The notes under the pieces were generated by a model. It ran no database searches. It had not been told where the DNA came from and was given only the letters and a program-made list of their open reading frames with translations. Below are positions 36,201 through 45,420 of a DNA stretch of 64,000 bases, piece by piece. Made by a program: the position numbers and the translations under genes. Within the stretch, counting starts at the first letter, position 1. The number at the start of each line of letters is the position of its first letter. The stretch lies in contig CAZAMB010000009.1 in NCBI GenBank assembly GCA_964486335.1, positions 1 to 64,000 of the forward strand, read 5' to 3'. The stretch comes from CAZAMB01 sp964486335 (lineage in GTDB: Bacteria > Planctomycetota > Phycisphaerae > UBA1845).

Positions 36201-38303
36201 ACCTTCCCGCCCAGTGCACGGCGACAAGGCAAATTCACAGATACCGCCGTTCGGCACTCCGGTGTGGTCGCAACTGATATCGCAGATGTCCAGCAACCCG
36301 GTGTTGTTGCAATCCAGAATTCCGAACGGCCCAAACGTCCGCCAGTCGTTCGCCCAGTTCCCGGAGTTGTCGCGCGCCTTGATGGAAAAATACCAGTCGC
36401 CCAGTTCCCATGCCGTGGCCGGCGCGCTGAGCAAGCAGTGATCGGTCAGCCGGATCAAATCCTCGTCTTCGTCCGGCTCGATGCCGGCCGGATTCTGGTG
36501 AAAGAAATAGCTGTAAACGTTGGCGCCGGTCGCGTCGTCCGTCGCCGGGTCCCATTCGATCGTCAGGCACGAATCCGCCGCGCCGACCCCGATCGGGTGC
36601 GTCGGCGAATCGCAAACCATGACGGGACCGGGCCGCTGAGTATCCGGGGGGAACCCGACGACATAGTCCGGTCCGCCGACGTTGTACGCCGTCGCCCACA
36701 GGTCGCCGGTTTCATCCGGATAGCGGTTGCGAAACGCGCTGATGAACTGAAGCACGGTCGTCGGTGTGTTGATGACGAATGTCTGGAAGATTGGCTGAGC
36801 GCCGAGGCACATGATATCAGAAATGCCATCGCGAAGGACGACATCATTGTCCGGATCATCGTCGTGATCGTCCTGGGTCTCGTCTTCGATGTCGCGCAGG
36901 AGCAAGCTGACGAATCCCTCGGTCGTGATTGCGTCACCGAATGTTCCGTCTTCGCAGAGGCGCGGCGACTCGGTGTTGACGGGTCGGTCTTCCACGAATG
37001 GTTCATACGGAACGCCGGGCGAGAATTCGTAGGTCTCGGCGAAGGACCGCGTGATGACATCGGCCATCCAGTTCGGAAAGCCCTCGTTAAAGGCGTCGTG
37101 GTCGTTTTCCGGACACCACGCGCAATGGCCGCAGTCATCCGGCGGGTCCGGATCGCAGTAGCCATTGCAGTAGTCAGTGTTGGGTGGATTGCCGAAATAG
37201 TACATGAAGTGGTGACCATATTCGTGGATCATGGTTCCTTCTTCCCACTCATGTATGTCCTTGAGGTGAATTTCCTCGGGACCGGGTTCGTAATGCGTCC
37301 ATTCCTCGACGGGCCACTCCACCTGAACGGGGCCAGGCGCGAAACCGCCGAGCTGGTCCAGGTAGCGACGGGCGCGGGTAATGACGTTGGAAATATGCAA
37401 CGCATTGTGCATCTGACTGTCGACCGGGGTGATTTCTCCGAAGTCATAACAATCGAACGGGTAATTCTCGATCTCGCCCGTTTCGGACCAGTAAGTGCTT
37501 TCCAGGATGGAATTGTCGGTCACATCGACCCAGCCGTTATTGGTCTCGTAATACAGGATAAAATCCGGGTTGGAGTCGCCATCTACATCTCCGTCCCGGC
37601 AGTCGGTGTCGAAATAACCGTTCTGATCCGTGTAACCCGCCCAGATAAGATCGTGACCGATCGTGTCATTGTCACGGAGTTCGACTCTGATCCGGTCGGC
37701 GCCGACCCTCTTGCCGTCGGGACGCGTAAACACGATCCGCCCGAATCCGCGAACCAGATGAAGTCCTCCGATTGAGCAACGGCAATCATCGCCCGCGGCC
37801 GCTGTGGACCCGGGACGCAATCCGGTCGTGCCCGGACGCGAAATGGAGGGAAAGCCCTTGCTGACTCTCTCGAAATAATCAGGACCGACGGAATATCGCT
37901 TCGTCACTCGGCGACCGTCATAGTTCAGCGTCAGTCCGATGGGCTTGTTTGCATCGGTCGGCACGGCTTTGAACGGAATACGAATCGTTCCCGCAGCGGC
38001 AGTTGCAATGCCTTCGGGAATCTCCACGGCGAGGATCGTCCACCCCTCGCCCGCGATCTGAATGTCGCTGACCGAACCCGGTCGAAACACGCGGATCTCA
38101 AAAACGCCGCTGTAGACGCTGCCACTGATGGCCGGTTTTGTGTCCGCCGGCATCTTAATCTCGACCCTCGGGCCGACATCCGCGCGAGCCTGTGAACTTC
38201 CGGACGTGATCAGCGCAAGCGCCGTCACAACGGCAATCAGGAAACGAAGTTCAAATTGCGGGTTCATGATTGGGAGTCTCCACGGCACAGAATCTTGAAA
38301 CAT
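33204..38303 (-). CDS. Large secreted zinc-metalloprotease-like protein with beta-solenoid repeats and dockerin-like C-terminus
   Basis: 1699 residues. A signal peptide ending near QARA is followed by a beta-sandwich region. A metallopeptidase domain carries HEYGHH (about 360-365, HEXXH form) and a Cys-rich, Asp-rich loop beside it. Asp/Asn-rich DCNxNxxxDxCDI repeats (about 670-735) precede a long Gly/Ser/Thr/Asn-rich region from about 740 to 1600 with repeated strands, as in right-handed beta-solenoid surface proteins. The last 60 residues form two EF-hand-like repeats (DLNGDGNIDLKDF, FDVDGDVDLVDF), the dockerin I type. It may hydrolyse extracellular protein and attach through the dockerin. 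ATG 38303 has AGGA at spacing 7; ATG 38267 also has a ribosome binding site and a tidier signal peptide. Confidence 0.75.
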   Translation of the reverse strand: MFQDSVPWRLPIMNPQFELRFLIAVVTALALITSGSSQARADVGPRVEIKMPADTKPAISGSVYSGVFEIRVFRPGSVSDIQIAGEGWTILAVEIPEGIATAAAGTIRIPFKAVPTDANKPIGLTLNYDGRRVTKRYSVGPDYFERVSKGFPSISRPGTTGLRPGSTAAAGDDCRCSIGGLHLVRGFGRIVFTRPDGKRVGADRIRVELRDNDTIGHDLIWAGYTDQNGYFDTDCRDGDVDGDSNPDFILYYETNNGWVDVTDNSILESTYWSETGEIENYPFDCYDFGEITPVDSQMHNALHISNVITRARRYLDQLGGFAPGPVQVEWPVEEWTHYEPGPEEIHLKDIHEWEEGTMIHEYGHHFMYYFGNPPNTDYCNGYCDPDPPDDCGHCAWCPENDHDAFNEGFPNWMADVITRSFAETYEFSPGVPYEPFVEDRPVNTESPRLCEDGTFGDAITTEGFVSLLLRDIEDETQDDHDDDPDNDVVLRDGISDIMCLGAQPIFQTFVINTPTTVLQFISAFRNRYPDETGDLWATAYNVGGPDYVVGFPPDTQRPGPVMVCDSPTHPIGVGAADSCLTIEWDPATDDATGANVYSYFFHQNPAGIEPDEDEDLIRLTDHCLLSAPATAWELGDWYFSIKARDNSGNWANDWRTFGPFGILDCNNTGLLDICDISCDHTGVPNGGICEFALSPCTGREGCGLSSDCNTNLRPDECDIASGESEDCNADGIPDECQSMKHWSGEIDNDWGKAGNWLENQIPQTDDHVCIESKSPVQVSYRLPSATLSTLSSHENVLITGNFPPWPTMTLNDSSFINGEFTFAGGSSSLTVNDSLTLNGLFRWNGGILRGTGVTDVRGGIALTTAGVHLQSQDLRISQGTAVSQGGQILLASSALVVIEPGITYQYNGASGNIFGGGSSDLVHNAGTIVRSSGTGRASLAVPLTNVETIRVQTGELNLGRLSSHTGQLLGDPGTIISFTGLGSDNHSLLPGSNFDVSSVKFFSGSGDFRGRVNIADTIESSGGIYRFQPEADIVSYGNHLSVTGTPTGSSGTVHFKAPTDRPISFGTVSMTGGNQQIHFETGQEVHIQDFMLSSGIVHGNSPIIIDGTLTWTTGGFWTSGDVTANGPIVLQGSSSESRTLLRPLYNTQSATMYTGSIAMSGGNAGWNNLPGSTFRIQANSVGISGGALTNAGSLIRASGTGIATISSSITNTGLIHNQTGTLALGGTSAYSGTVRSDPGATLRMGGGTHTFQASSSLAAETLDLSLSSGTVQGTVEITDAILCNGCNWTFAANAAILDYGHDVSITGGTLRFDAPTNRAVDLDSVTVGPTVSGGNTFYAHTGQPFNIGVLTLDANSQIFGNSPINVIDQFVWRNGNMFSGGAITILGSSVIHPTSSSRSTSRHMHNHGNFVMLGTFSLSGGATFTNHLDGVLDFKSDSASLGSGPINNAGFFVKSGGTGQSNVNGATWTNTGTVEIQTGSIGMHTTQFTQLAGQTILNGGDLRIVFGSSPIIINGGEITGVNTVFGNLVNNGGTTAPGLPTGQLTVSGNYTQGTNATLDIEIRGTNPGEWDNLHISGTASLSGALHVSELNGFTPQVGDSFVILSATSVVGTLVPSSVPPHYEVLYSPTAVTLRARGSSFDLNGDGNIDLKDFQLFQACFSGQGMPKLPGCAGTGDPDFDVDGDVDLVDFEALRLAIGG

Positions 38304-38312
38304 CGAGTCTTC

Positions 38313-38726
38313 CTAAGGGGACGCAAACGTCGCCTGCAAGGTGCGAAAGTCAAAAAGATCGACGGTTCCGTTGCGGTTCAGGTCAAAGCACTCGCAGCCG
38401 CGCGGGCTAACCAATCCCGGACCGGACAGACACTCAAAAAAGTCAGCATGATCCGACAGCCCGACGAAACCGTCTTCGTTGCAGTCGGCCGGTTCGACGG
38501 CAAACCAGAAACCACCGGTCAAATCGAATGATCCACCGCTCATGAATCCGGCGTCGGGTTGGCCGATTGTGCCGGAGAGTTCAAAGCTGCCTCCCGTGGA
38601 TTGCATGATTCCCCCGCCGTCGATCGTGGATCGCGTCATTTCGAATTCATCCGCGTTCGCCCATGCGAGGGATCCTGCAACGATGGCGAGGAGGGCTGCC
38701 AGCGACGATTTTCCTGGAATTCTCAT
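38313..38726 (-). CDS. Small secreted protein with dockerin-like EF-hands
   Basis: 137 residues from ATG 38726, chosen because MRIPGKSSLAALLAIVAGSL is a clean signal peptide; a longer frame begins with GTG 38774. A Gly/Ser-rich segment GGSFELSGTIGQPDAG and a later TGGFWF are typical of planctomycete secreted proteins. The C-terminal half has dockerin-like pairs (DCNEDGFVGLSDHADF, DLNRNGTVDLFDFRTL). It is immediately upstream of the large protease gene and probably belongs to the same surface set. Enzymatic function is not expected. Confidence 0.7.
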   Translation of the reverse strand: MRIPGKSSLAALLAIVAGSLAWANADEFEMTRSTIDGGGIMQSTGGSFELSGTIGQPDAGFMSGGSFDLTGGFWFAVEPADCNEDGFVGLSDHADFFECLSGPGLVSPRGCECFDLNRNGTVDLFDFRTLQATFASP

Positions 38727-38786
38727 GGTTGTTTTCTTTCGTTTCGCATCAACCAACGCCCGCTCGAAATACACTGGAAGGCCGCA

Positions 38787-40235
38787 CTATTTCACTCTTG
38801 CGCAGATGGCATAGGAACTCAGCTCGATGAACCCGGATTGGTCGCCGACTTCGCAGTTCCAGCGGTTGCTGGCGGGATAGCTGCCCCGTACTTCCGCATT
38901 GCCGACGATTCGGCATCCGCCGCCGATGACGTTGGTGCCCGCCGGACAGGTTGCCGAGCCACCGCCGGTGACGATCTGGTATCCGATGATCACGCCCGCA
39001 CCGAAGCTAACGTCTCCGCCGTCGTTGTTCATGTAGAGCGTGGACGCCGCTCCATTGTTTCGGGCCATGATTTCGTTGTTGTCGATGGCAATATTGAGTC
39101 CATCGGTACCGCCGGTCACCACATAGCCGCCGCCGGATGGCGACGCGTCACTGCCGCCGCCCACATGGACGGGCGCAAGCGGGTTGCTCAAGCCCACACC
39201 GAGTCGATTGCTGATGTTCGCCGATCCGACGACGCTCAATCGGTTGGCGGGGTCGGATGTGCCGATTCCCACGTCGCCGGCGTTGGTGATGCGCAGGAGA
39301 CTGCGGTTTGCGACCGCTTGAATCTCCAGCCCGTTGTACGCACCCCCGCTGTTGCCTCCGATGCGGATTCGGGCCATGTCGGCACCCACCGAGTCGGCGC
39401 CCCACCCGAGAAACACTTCGGCGTCTCCGCCCGGGCTCGTCGAACGCAACGAACCGCTGGCCAGGACGCTCCCGCTCACATGCAATCGATCCGCCGGCGC
39501 TGTGGTGCCGACGCCGACGTTGCCGGCAGCGTCCAGCACCAGTCTTGAGACGCCCGCGCTACCCAGGATCGTGCTGCCACCGGCACGATGGTTCATCAGG
39601 CTAAGATGGGCGTTGCCGGAACTTCCAAAGCCCATCCACCCTCGTTGGACGCCGCCCTGGTCGTTAAACCCCACGTACCCCACCTGGTTGGTCGTCGAAT
39701 CGGAATCCTGAAGGACCAGAACCGGCACACTCTTGGCGATGTGGAGCGGTTGAGTGGGAGCGCTCGTGCCGATTCCTACATTTCCGCTGTTGGTGTTGTG
39801 GATGTTGCTGCCCGCCTGGGTCCAGGATTCCGTGCCGCCGGGACCGCTGAGCGCATACAGTGCATACGGCGCCGCGGTCAGCGGCTGCCGGGGGGACAGC
39901 ACCGTGTAGGCTCCGGGGCTGTTTCCGGGGCGCACTTCGACGCCAAGCCAACGAGCATCACCGTCAAAAGGACTCGCCCCGAAGTCGAGTTGCACGGAGA
40001 AGAGTCCGTTGGATACCGGCCAGTCGTTGACCGTGACCGGTGAACCTACCGGTGATCCACCGCTGACTGCATCGTGCAGGCGAAAGACAAAGTCGTATTC
40101 ACCGTTCGCGGGCACACCGAGGAACTTGAGCTGCCCTTGATAGCTAAAGTTAGCCGGTCCAGGGGCCGCATTGCCCAAGTCAGGTGCGAAGATAACGCAT
40201 AAAGCAAGCATCAAGATGGATCGTGAGCTCAACAT
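38787..40235 (-). CDS. Secreted GNVGIG-repeat surface protein (paralogue 1)
   Basis: 482 residues from ATG 40235, placed by GGAGG upstream; residues before it are dropped. A signal peptide (MLSSRSILMLALCVIFA) is followed by an N-terminal domain of about 110 residues (FSYQGQL, LFSVQLDFGASPFDG, RQPLTAAPYALYA). The repeats that follow are beta-rich, for example NSGNVGIGTSAPTQPLHIA and DVGIGTSDPANRLSVVG, as in phage tail-fibre-like or long beta-helix proteins. Probably a cell-surface fibre or matrix component. The N-terminal domain is shared almost word for word with the next gene. Confidence 0.72.
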   Translation of the reverse strand: MLSSRSILMLALCVIFAPDLGNAAPGPANFSYQGQLKFLGVPANGEYDFVFRLHDAVSGGSPVGSPVTVNDWPVSNGLFSVQLDFGASPFDGDARWLGVEVRPGNSPGAYTVLSPRQPLTAAPYALYALSGPGGTESWTQAGSNIHNTNSGNVGIGTSAPTQPLHIAKSVPVLVLQDSDSTTNQVGYVGFNDQGGVQRGWMGFGSSGNAHLSLMNHRAGGSTILGSAGVSRLVLDAAGNVGVGTTAPADRLHVSGSVLASGSLRSTSPGGDAEVFLGWGADSVGADMARIRIGGNSGGAYNGLEIQAVANRSLLRITNAGDVGIGTSDPANRLSVVGSANISNRLGVGLSNPLAPVHVGGGSDASPSGGGYVVTGGTDGLNIAIDNNEIMARNNGAASTLYMNNDGGDVSFGAGVIIGYQIVTGGGSATCPAGTNVIGGGCRIVGNAEVRGSYPASNRWNCEVGDQSGFIELSSYAICARVK

Positions 40236-40327
40236 GTTGCCCTCCAACAAGTCCAAACCGCCCTGCCTAATCATCGTATTGCGTCCTGTTCCGGCTCCGT
40301 TGCGTGAGGTGCGACAAGCGCGGAAAA

Positions 40328-41842
40328 TCAGGGGCGGTAAACAACGAACGAAAAATCGGTGCGGCTCCAGCCTTCGACTTCACAATTTGCGGAGACCCTG
40401 AGTCGACCGTTCCAAGGCCGCACCTGCATGATGCACGCATCTCTGTCGCCCCCATCCGTCGCTACAGAAATGTCCGATGACGCGACTCCGCCGGCGATTT
40501 CTATTTCAAGCACTGAGCTTCCTGCGACAGCGTGGATTGCGATCACGTTTGCGGACTTAGCGATGGCAACGCCGTCTGCCCTGATTCTGCCATACGCATA
40601 GGCCGGAAGGATGCCGTGTTCACCCATTCGAACGTCTCCGCCGTTGGCGTTCAGGTAGAGCGGAGCAGTCGTTCCGTTGTTGCGAGCCATGATTTCGTTG
40701 TTGTCCATGGAGATGTTTGGGCCGTTTGTCTCTCCCGTGACGATATATCCGCCGCCGCCGGGAGCCGTATCGGTTCCACTGGTAACATGCAGCTTCGAGC
40801 CAGGACTGGTGGTGCCAAGGCCGACGTTGCCATTGGCGACGTCCATCACCATTCCCCATCCGATGCCCTCCGAACCCCAGAAGCCAAGTTGGCTGTCGTT
40901 ACGCATTCCGACAAAGCCGCGGTCCTCGGCCGGCCCGGCCTGATAAAACCAGAGTCCGGCGCTGGCGCCCCCGCTTACTTGCTGGATACGCGAGCGGCCC
41001 ACGACATCCAGCGCGTATGCCGGCGCCACGGTGCCGATTCCCACCAGGCCGGCATCGGTGATGGTCATGCGCGTCTGGCCTGCGGTTCCGAGCCGGAGGC
41101 TAACCGGTTGGAGCAATCCCGGCCCGTTGCCGTATTCGATGGTCCCTTGCACGGTGTCGTTGCCGTCAAGAAAGTTCAGCTTGCCGTAGGGACCGTCCGA
41201 TCCGGAGAAGTTGCTCTTGAGTTCAAACACCGCCGGCGCCGTGACGCCGAAGCCGCCGCTGTGGATCTTGGCCACGCGCAGTCGTGGTGTACCGGAGGAG
41301 CGGACTTCCAGGTTTGCTTGTGGATCAGTTGCTCCGATACCAACGTTTCCGCTGTTGGACTTGTAAATGTTGTTGCCGTTAGCGGCCCAAAACCCGGCCA
41401 GTCCCGGTCCGTTCATGGCATACATGGCAAAGGGCGCCGCGGTCAGCGGCTGCCGGGGGGAGAGCGCCGTGTAGGCTCCGGTGGTGTTTCCGGGGCGCAC
41501 TTCGACGCCAAGCCAACGAGCATTACCGTCAAAAGGACTCGCCCCGAAGTCGAGTTGCACGGAGAAGAGACCGTTGAAAACCGCCCAGTCGTTGATCACA
41601 ACGGATGAACCGACTTGCAATCCGCCGCTAGCGGCGTCGTACAAACGAAAGACGAGGTCATATTCGCCGTCGGCAGGCGCGCCGCCGTCCTTGAGCTGGC
41701 CCTGGAAACTGAACGCCGTGCCCAGTGGTGCAACGGCATCGACGCCGCCGGGCGCAGCGATCGCGAGCATTCCGGCAATCAACGCGCCGTGCCCGAACTT
41801 GCCAATCGGCGTGAGCGTACGTTTTCTCAAGTGCATTCTCAT
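40328..41842 (-). CDS. Secreted GNVGIG-repeat surface protein (paralogue 2)
   Basis: 504 residues from ATG 41842 after GAGGAG. The N-terminal domain (FSFQGQLKDGGAPADGEYDL, LFSVQLDFGASPFDGNARW, RQPLTAAPFAMYA) is nearly identical to that of the neighbour, showing a recent duplication. The repeat region (NSGNVGIGATDPQANLEV, GNVGLGTTSPGSKLHV) and C-terminus differ. It begins 157 bp from the sigma-factor gene, on the same strand, so the cluster may be controlled by that sigma factor, although I see no direct evidence. Confidence 0.72.
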   Translation of the reverse strand: MRMHLRKRTLTPIGKFGHGALIAGMLAIAAPGGVDAVAPLGTAFSFQGQLKDGGAPADGEYDLVFRLYDAASGGLQVGSSVVINDWAVFNGLFSVQLDFGASPFDGNARWLGVEVRPGNTTGAYTALSPRQPLTAAPFAMYAMNGPGLAGFWAANGNNIYKSNSGNVGIGATDPQANLEVRSSGTPRLRVAKIHSGGFGVTAPAVFELKSNFSGSDGPYGKLNFLDGNDTVQGTIEYGNGPGLLQPVSLRLGTAGQTRMTITDAGLVGIGTVAPAYALDVVGRSRIQQVSGGASAGLWFYQAGPAEDRGFVGMRNDSQLGFWGSEGIGWGMVMDVANGNVGLGTTSPGSKLHVTSGTDTAPGGGGYIVTGETNGPNISMDNNEIMARNNGTTAPLYLNANGGDVRMGEHGILPAYAYGRIRADGVAIAKSANVIAIHAVAGSSVLEIEIAGGVASSDISVATDGGDRDACIMQVRPWNGRLRVSANCEVEGWSRTDFSFVVYRP

Positions 41843-41998
41843 TCCAAAATCTCCTCGAACAGGACGTGTTCGTCCCCCGAGAAGTGTCCGCGACATTCAA
41901 GGCCGCTTTTCCTATGGATTGCTCAAGAAAAAAACGCCATCAGGACGTGACGAAACAGGGGGTATTATAGGACGGCTTGCGACCGTGATCGGCTTAGT

Positions 41999-42526
41999 TC
42001 AGGATGTGCTGGGGTCCAATCGCTCGTGAAGCCACGCTCGCGCGAAATACCAGTCGGCTTCGGCGGTTTTCTGAGAAATGCCCAGTGTCGAACCGATCTC
42101 CTTGGAGGTCAGACCACCGAAGAATCGTAATTCCACGACGCGGGCCTTGCGATCATCCAGCCGAGCCAATTCGTTTAGCGAATCATCGAGGGCGAGCACG
42201 TCGATCTCGCGCTCATCTTCGACTCCCACGTTCGTCGTGAGCATCACCCGACGGCCGTCGCGCTTCTGACGATTACGACGTCGTGCGTGATCCACGAGCA
42301 CTTGCCGCATCGCATTGGATGCGACAGCGCGAAAGTGGGTCGCGCTTTTCCATTGCTCCCGTCCGGCGACCTTCAGATAGGCCTCATGTACCAGCGCGGT
42401 GGGCTGGAGCGTGTGATCGGCTCGTTCACGGCGCAGATAGTCTCCGGCGATCCGGTGAAGATCGTCGTACACTTCCTGGGCTAGCCGAGGCAATTCGCCT
42501 CCAGTAAATGGTCCTTGATCGGACAT
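41999..42526 (-). CDS. ECF-type sigma factor (planctomycete-type, TIGR02999-like)
   Basis: About 175 residues from MSDQGPFTGGELPRLAQ. The sigma2 region contains the family signature HTLQPTALVHEAYLKV, followed by MRQVLVDHARRR, and the sigma4 helix-turn-helix GLTSKEIGSTLGISQKTAEADW. An upstream in-frame ATG at 42568 overlaps the kinase stop. I prefer 42526, which gives the usual protein length, but neither has a clear ribosome binding site. These sigma factors are typically encoded beside Ser/Thr kinases. Here it lies directly downstream of one. Confidence 0.85.
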   Translation of the reverse strand: MSDQGPFTGGELPRLAQEVYDDLHRIAGDYLRRERADHTLQPTALVHEAYLKVAGREQWKSATHFRAVASNAMRQVLVDHARRRNRQKRDGRRVMLTTNVGVEDEREIDVLALDDSLNELARLDDRKARVVELRFFGGLTSKEIGSTLGISQKTAEADWYFARAWLHERLDPSTS

Positions 42527-42560
42527 TGAAGTTGATCCATTCCGAGCCGCCAGGCAGCGC

Positions 42561-45074
42561 TCAATCATTCGTCGCAGAATCTCGCACAGGCTCGGCTCGG
42601 GACCGCCATTCCTGCTGGGCGTCGGAGCGACCCATCCGCTCGTATAGCTCCGCCATTTGCCCGGCAGATTCACGAGTACTGGAGTGTTCCTCGCCCAGCG
42701 ATTTTTTCAAAATATCATAGCTTTGTCGGCCAAGCGCTTCTGCTTCCTCGAGATTTCCCAGCTCCCGTCTAATGCGTGAGAGCAGTCCCATTGTGACGGC
42801 CGTATCGACGCTCTCCTCTCCGTTGACTCGCTTCCGTGTATCATACGTCTCCTTGCCGATCGTCTCTGCATCCGCCAGACGATTCATCGCAAGATAGAGT
42901 TCGGTCAATCGATCACGAAGTAGAAGCGTATTCGGATGATCCGCGCCGAGCTTCTCCGTTACCAGCGGCAAGAGCGGTTTCGCAAGCGATTCCGCCTCAT
43001 CCAAGCGCCCGAGCCGTGTCAGAATAAGGCAAAGCAGGCTCTTGCTCTCCATGTTTCGCGGATGGTTTGGACCAAGGATGCGTTCTTCCGTTTCGACGAC
43101 GGTCCGACTGATCGGCTCGGCCTTGGCTTCTTTTTTCTGGCGCAAATAGAGGGACGCGAGGTTTCCAAGTGAAATCAGCGTGTCGGGATGCTCCGGACCC
43201 ATCACGCGTTTAGAAAGCTCAAGTTCCCGCAAATGCAATCGTTCGGCGTCGTCGAAGCGATCCATGCTCAAATACAGCAGCGCCAGATTATTCATCGTGA
43301 TCATCGTGTGGCGGTGTTCTTCGCCGAGCAGGCGCATCCGGCGCTCCAACAGCGGTTCCAGCATTCCCGCCGCTTCCGCGAGTTTGCGCCGCCGTTGCAA
43401 CAGCAATGCCAGGTTGTTCGTGATTGACATGGTCGTCTCATGCTCGGGCCCGAACTCGTCTTCGGCTAGTCGCAAAGCCTCTCGAAATACGCTTTCAGCT
43501 TCAGCCTGATGCCCCTGAAGTTGCTCCAGCGACGCGACGCGGTTCATGGTCAGAAGCAACTCATAAGTGGGCCTATCTGAGATGCTCTTGAGCCGCTCCA
43601 ACGCGGCTTTGGCGTGGCCACCCGCCAAGGCATATTCACCCAATCCACGGTACGTGTTGGCCAGCGTCGTGCGGATGGACGCCTCGACCATCGGCTGATC
43701 CTTGAAACGCTCGGCGATTTTTCCTGAAGCCCGATCGACAACTTCCCGAAGCGTGATTGCCCGATTTGGTTCGTTGGACGGATTCGCGCTGGCCAGGATA
43801 TCCCTGTCGAGAAACTGGTTCACCGCCTGGGCAATGTCCCGCTGCCGATTGGCCTCCTCGAGCGCGCGCGAGCGCTGAACCGCAAGAGTCACGCTGACGA
43901 CGACCCCTGCGACAAGGGTCATTAACGCAACGCTCGCGCCGGCCACAAGTCCTCTGTTTCGTCGAGCAAACTTCCGAAGCTGATAAATCGTGGTTGCCGG
44001 CCGGGCCGCGATCGGCTCATCGTTCAAAAACCTTTGGACATCAGCCGCCAGGTCCGAAACCGATGCGTAACGTTGCTCGGGTTCTTTTTCAAGCGTTTTC
44101 GCCGTAATGGTCGCCAAATCCCCGCGAAATGCGCGATCGACCGACGCAAGCGACCGGGGCGGAACTTCGCAAATCACGCGCACCATCCGAGTCAATGACT
44201 GGTCGGCGAGTTCGTATGGCAGTTCGCCGGTCAGCATTTCAAAGAGTATGACTCCCAGCGCGTACACGTCGGACCGCGTGTCCAGCCGTTCAGTCGTTCC
44301 GCCCACCTGTTCCGGGCTCATATAGGCCGGCGTGCCGATCAACTGGCCGGGGGTCGTGTGAATCGTGGCCTGAAGGTCGGAGTCCGTCGCGCGGGCGACG
44401 CCGAAGTCGAGGATTTTCGGCGCGCCGACGGCGGTGACAAGGATGTTTGCAGGCTTGAGGTCACGGTGAATGATGCCTTTTTGGTGTGCATGCTGGACCG
44501 CGTCGCACAGGGCAACGAACAGCTTCAGCTTTTCTCGTGCCGTCGGATGACCTTGTTTGATAAACTTGTCGAGCGAAAGGCCGTCCACAAGTTCCATCGC
44601 AAAAAACGGTCTCGGACCGCTGCCGTCGTCCCACGTCGAAACTTCGTAGATTTGTGCGATGCCCGGATGCTGAAGCCGCGCGAGAATGCCGGTCTCAAAC
44701 TCAAACCGCCGCCGGAGTTCCTCGCTGACGAATCCGGCATGCATCATTTTGAGCGCGACCTGTCGTTTCGGCTTTTCCTGTTCGGCCCGGTAGACGACGC
44801 CCATTCCTCCGCTGCCGAGGCGATGAAGGATTCGAAAACGGCCTACTCGCTCCGGAATCGGAGTGTTTAATCCCGGCTGTGCATGAACCGGCTGGTCCAA
44901 CAGCCCTAGTCGCGCGTGCCTCATCAGCAAGGCCTCGACCTGTTCGCGCAGATCGGAATTGCCCGCGCATTCGCGATCGAGGTAGGCCCGCTGGGCTTCG
45001 GAATCCAGTTCTCGAGCGCCTTCAAAAACGCTCGCCAACTTTCCGAACGGGTTCGATGGCTGCATGAATGCCAT
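42561..45074 (-). CDS. Membrane Ser/Thr protein kinase with TPR repeats
   Basis: 837 residues. A helical N-terminus of about 70 residues precedes a Hanks-type kinase domain: GSGGMGVVY (P-loop), VALK, HRDLKPAN (catalytic loop), DFGVA and GTPAYMSPEQ. One transmembrane helix (about 375-395) follows and is presumably the crossing point. Beyond it a periplasmic TPR region has repeats such as AESVFREALRLAEDEFG and ERMLHLRELELSKRV-like units. All catalytic residues are present. Such kinases phosphorylate target proteins, often acting with a co-located sigma factor; here that is the ECF gene immediately downstream. The target is unknown. Confidence 0.9.
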   Translation of the reverse strand: MAFMQPSNPFGKLASVFEGARELDSEAQRAYLDRECAGNSDLREQVEALLMRHARLGLLDQPVHAQPGLNTPIPERVGRFRILHRLGSGGMGVVYRAEQEKPKRQVALKMMHAGFVSEELRRRFEFETGILARLQHPGIAQIYEVSTWDDGSGPRPFFAMELVDGLSLDKFIKQGHPTAREKLKLFVALCDAVQHAHQKGIIHRDLKPANILVTAVGAPKILDFGVARATDSDLQATIHTTPGQLIGTPAYMSPEQVGGTTERLDTRSDVYALGVILFEMLTGELPYELADQSLTRMVRVICEVPPRSLASVDRAFRGDLATITAKTLEKEPEQRYASVSDLAADVQRFLNDEPIAARPATTIYQLRKFARRNRGLVAGASVALMTLVAGVVVSVTLAVQRSRALEEANRQRDIAQAVNQFLDRDILASANPSNEPNRAITLREVVDRASGKIAERFKDQPMVEASIRTTLANTYRGLGEYALAGGHAKAALERLKSISDRPTYELLLTMNRVASLEQLQGHQAEAESVFREALRLAEDEFGPEHETTMSITNNLALLLQRRRKLAEAAGMLEPLLERRMRLLGEEHRHTMITMNNLALLYLSMDRFDDAERLHLRELELSKRVMGPEHPDTLISLGNLASLYLRQKKEAKAEPISRTVVETEERILGPNHPRNMESKSLLCLILTRLGRLDEAESLAKPLLPLVTEKLGADHPNTLLLRDRLTELYLAMNRLADAETIGKETYDTRKRVNGEESVDTAVTMGLLSRIRRELGNLEEAEALGRQSYDILKKSLGEEHSSTRESAGQMAELYERMGRSDAQQEWRSRAEPVRDSATND

Positions 45075-45298
45075 TGTGCCATGTTTTCAATTCATGGGCG
45101 ACGTGACGTAATCGTACGCCAAGGGGGATCGGACGTGGGCGATCGAGGTGATGGAGTGGGTTGGGCAGCGCTTCAAAACGCGTCAACGAGAAGTGCCGAC
45201 ATGGGCAACCAAGCGAAAGTCATTTAGCAAGCGACTGTTAACTTGGTATGGAATAGATGTGGTTCTCTGCCAATCTGGCAGTTGGTGATAACCGGTCG

Positions 45299-45323
45299 CC
45301 GGAAATGACAGTCGGTATTCCGG
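45299..45323. promoter_or_regulatory. Inverted repeat CCGGAA-N13-TTCCGG in the divergent intergenic region
   Basis: Perfect 6-bp arms, 13-bp spacer. It lies in the 346-bp gap 45075-45420 between the kinase start (minus) and the receiver-like gene (plus), where both promoters should be. This could be an operator, but no regulator is known and small dyads are common in GC-rich DNA. Nothing else was recognised in the gap. Confidence 0.25.
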
Positions 45324-45420
45324 TCGCATGCCTTTTGGCTCGATGCCGCGCCGTAATCTTAACTTGATATTTGAAAACAACTTATGTTGAACAATCCGTT
45401 CATTTTTTTTTGCCTGAATC

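Noticed and set aside
36003..37775. 590-residue plus-strand frame opposite the protease
   Set aside because: The minus strand carries HEXXH, EF-hand and dockerin motifs; the plus frame has none.
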